NCBI GenBank assembly: GCA_022710345.1
Contig: JAKLHB010000004.1
Coordinates: forward strand, 1 to 45,769
Length of the DNA stretch: 45,769 nucleotides
Reading direction: 5' to 3'
DNA from: Planctomycetota bacterium
GTDB taxonomy: Bacteria > Planctomycetota > Uabimicrobiia > Uabimicrobiales > JABWCH01
A program made the translations under genes and the position numbers. Numbering within the stretch: the stretch's first letter is position 1; every line of letters starts with the position of its first letter. Positions 44,516-45,769 of the stretch are shown one piece after another. A model generated the notes under the pieces. It searched no databases and had not been told where the DNA came from. It saw nothing but the letters and a program-made list of their open reading frames with translations.

Positions 44516-45769
44516 GTGAAATTGGGTCAATTGATCACGAAATTGAGCACTGGACTAGCTATGGCAGGCTTTCAAAATGCAATGCAAGCCATCGCGTACT
44601 CTTTCAAACGATCTTTTTGGGAAACCAAGAAAAAGCCCTGTCCTGATGCAAAAAATTTACTCTACCGAACATGCTCCACTTTGACAAATGCCGAGCCAAT
44701 GGCTCAAGGCATGCGCTTTAGTTTTGGCCCGGATGCTTTAATCATAGCATTTTTAGCCCCTGATTTAGTCAAAATTCATTGGAATCCTGAAACTTCGACA
44801 TTCCCAGATTATGGCATTGCAAAAACGCAATGGCCAGAGATTCAGGTGCAATCACAAAAAGTCGCTCAGGCTTGGGAATTGCAGACTGCTGAACTACGAG
44901 TCTTGGTTCAAGAAAATGGCGAAATTCAATTTTGGCAAAAAGAAAAATTGCTGCATCATGCTTTGCCTCCTAAACTTGGAAACCAAGGATGGAAGCAAAC
45001 GTCTATTGCACAAACAGATGAATGCTTCTATGGTATGGGAGAACGAGCACATCCATTGAATTTGCGTGGGACGAGCTGCCGATTGTGGAACCATGATCCA
45101 GGCGGCATCTATTGGCCAGGGGATGATCCTTTATACTTGGGAATTCCAGTGTATCTAGGACTGCATCATCAGGGATCCTATCTTATCTTCTACCACAATA
45201 CACATGATGCTACAATCCATTTTGCTCCAACACAGGGTAAACATTCGGACGAAGCGCAGGTTCAGGCTGTATTTACAGGTGGCCCATTGAAATATTTTTT
45301 TATCCCTGGCCCGCCTAATCGAGCCATTTCTCGGTATACAGAATTGACAGGCCGTTCTCCATTGCCTCCGCAATGGGCCATGGGCTATCATCAGTCCTTG
45401 ATTGCCTATCAAAATGAGGCTGATCTGCAAGCATTGCATCAAGGATTTGTCCAAAATGGATTGCCGCTGTCTGTCATTCATCTGGATTTGGAATACATGG
45501 ATGGATTCCGCATTTTTACCATAGATGCCAAACGATTCCCTCATTTTCAGGAAATTGCAGAAAAAATCAACCAAGCTGGAACAAAGATTGTCGGAATTGT
45601 TGATGCTGGAGTCAAAGCTGATCCTCAATACAGGGTCTATCGAGAAGGCAAAGAAGCGGATGTATTTTGCAAGCTGCCCAATGGAAAATCAGCCCTAGGG
45701 CCGGTCTGGCCTGGCTGGTGCGCATTTCCTGATTTTACGAATCCTAAAGTCCGTGAGTGGTGGGGGCAG
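44516..45769 (+). CDS. Glycoside hydrolase family 31 alpha-glucosidase-type enzyme (3' part beyond window)
   Basis: 418 codons are visible and the frame is open at the right edge. GH31 signs: GMGER (173-177) in CFYGMGERAHPLNLRG, LPPQWAMGYHQS, and HLDLEYMDGFRIF with D324 and D329 in the substrate-binding region. The nucleophile Asp motif and acid/base lie beyond the window. The start is GTG 44516, with AAAGGA 6 nt upstream; ATG 44561 is an in-frame alternative without a ribosome site. No clear signal peptide, so probably cytoplasmic. It follows asnB closely and could share its transcript. Confidence 0.9.
   Translation, partial: MKLGQLITKLSTGLAMAGFQNAMQAIAYSFKRSFWETKKKPCPDAKNLLYRTCSTLTNAEPMAQGMRFSFGPDALIIAFLAPDLVKIHWNPETSTFPDYGIAKTQWPEIQVQSQKVAQAWELQTAELRVLVQENGEIQFWQKEKLLHHALPPKLGNQGWKQTSIAQTDECFYGMGERAHPLNLRGTSCRLWNHDPGGIYWPGDDPLYLGIPVYLGLHHQGSYLIFYHNTHDATIHFAPTQGKHSDEAQVQAVFTGGPLKYFFIPGPPNRAISRYTELTGRSPLPPQWAMGYHQSLIAYQNEADLQALHQGFVQNGLPLSVIHLDLEYMDGFRIFTIDAKRFPHFQEIAEKINQAGTKIVGIVDAGVKADPQYRVYREGKEADVFCKLPNGKSALGPVWPGWCAFPDFTNPKVREWWGQ

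Noticed and set aside
1-45769. CRISPR array, prophage, transposase, tRNA or rRNA
   Set aside because: None seen: no regularly spaced short repeats, no integrase or tail genes, and no cloverleaf found by eye in the gaps.

Overview
The window is one bacterial chromosomal segment, AT-rich (roughly 40% GC by eye), using standard start codons with clear Shine-Dalgarno sites. I see no phage, transposase, plasmid, CRISPR, tRNA or rRNA genes. The combination of a membrane-anchored Hanks-type Ser/Thr kinase with an extracytoplasmic repeat region, PEP-CTERM proteins, a secreted tricorn-type S41 protease with TolB-like repeats, large lipoprotein beta-propellers, hybrid histidine kinases and glycoside hydrolases of families 3 and 31 suggests a Gram-negative, PVC/planctomycete-like or similar environmental bacterium. 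The lineage cannot be fixed from the sequence alone.

Layout. Positions 1-3562 (minus) hold a GT39-type membrane glycosyltransferase followed by the Ser/Thr kinase, which runs off the left edge. Positions 3781-6406 (plus) hold three exported proteins: a propeller-like protein, a His-rich lipoprotein and a PEP-CTERM protein, ending at a perfect bidirectional terminator. Positions 6477-10892 (minus) hold hrpA, an unannotated 36-residue membrane peptide and an HU gene with its own terminator. Two consensus divergent promoters at 11025-11225 drive HU leftward and a barrel-like protein rightward. Two large paralogous lipoproteins (12137-17296) follow; a 114-bp tandem duplication covers the stop codon of the second. 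Next come a small membrane protein, cydAB, and a LamG-like protein with a PEP-CTERM-like tail.

Positions 22005-27757 (minus) form a probable operon of a secreted GH3 beta-glucosidase and two overlapping hybrid histidine kinases; the second kinase has an HPt-like domain whose phospho-acceptor His is Arg. Divergent from it lies a gene strongly resembling the NpmA/KamB 16S rRNA (m1A1408) methyltransferases that give aminoglycoside resistance. It is followed by a tricorn-like S41 protease (minus), a PfkB sugar kinase, a small unknown protein, an O-antigen ligase/polymerase-like protein (minus), a three-gene plus-strand set (DUF11-like, unknown secreted, receiver domain), a secreted oligoendopeptidase F, a WcaI-like glycosyltransferase (minus), a DEDDh exonuclease, a cyclic-nucleotide-binding-domain protein (minus), asparagine synthase B and the start of a GH31 alpha-glucosidase.

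Themes: envelope and exopolysaccharide synthesis (GT39, Wzy-like, GT4, AsnB), export of surface proteins (PEP-CTERM, lipoproteins), oligosaccharide degradation (GH3, GH31), signalling (Ser/Thr kinase, two hybrid kinases, receiver, cNMP domain) and proteolysis. The best leads are the NpmA-like methyltransferase, a hairpin-rich repeat present in two inverted copies (32813-32945 and 41511-41632), one of them bracketed by a perfect 55-bp direct repeat, the paralogous propeller lipoproteins with the stop-spanning duplication, and the His-to-Arg HPt domain.
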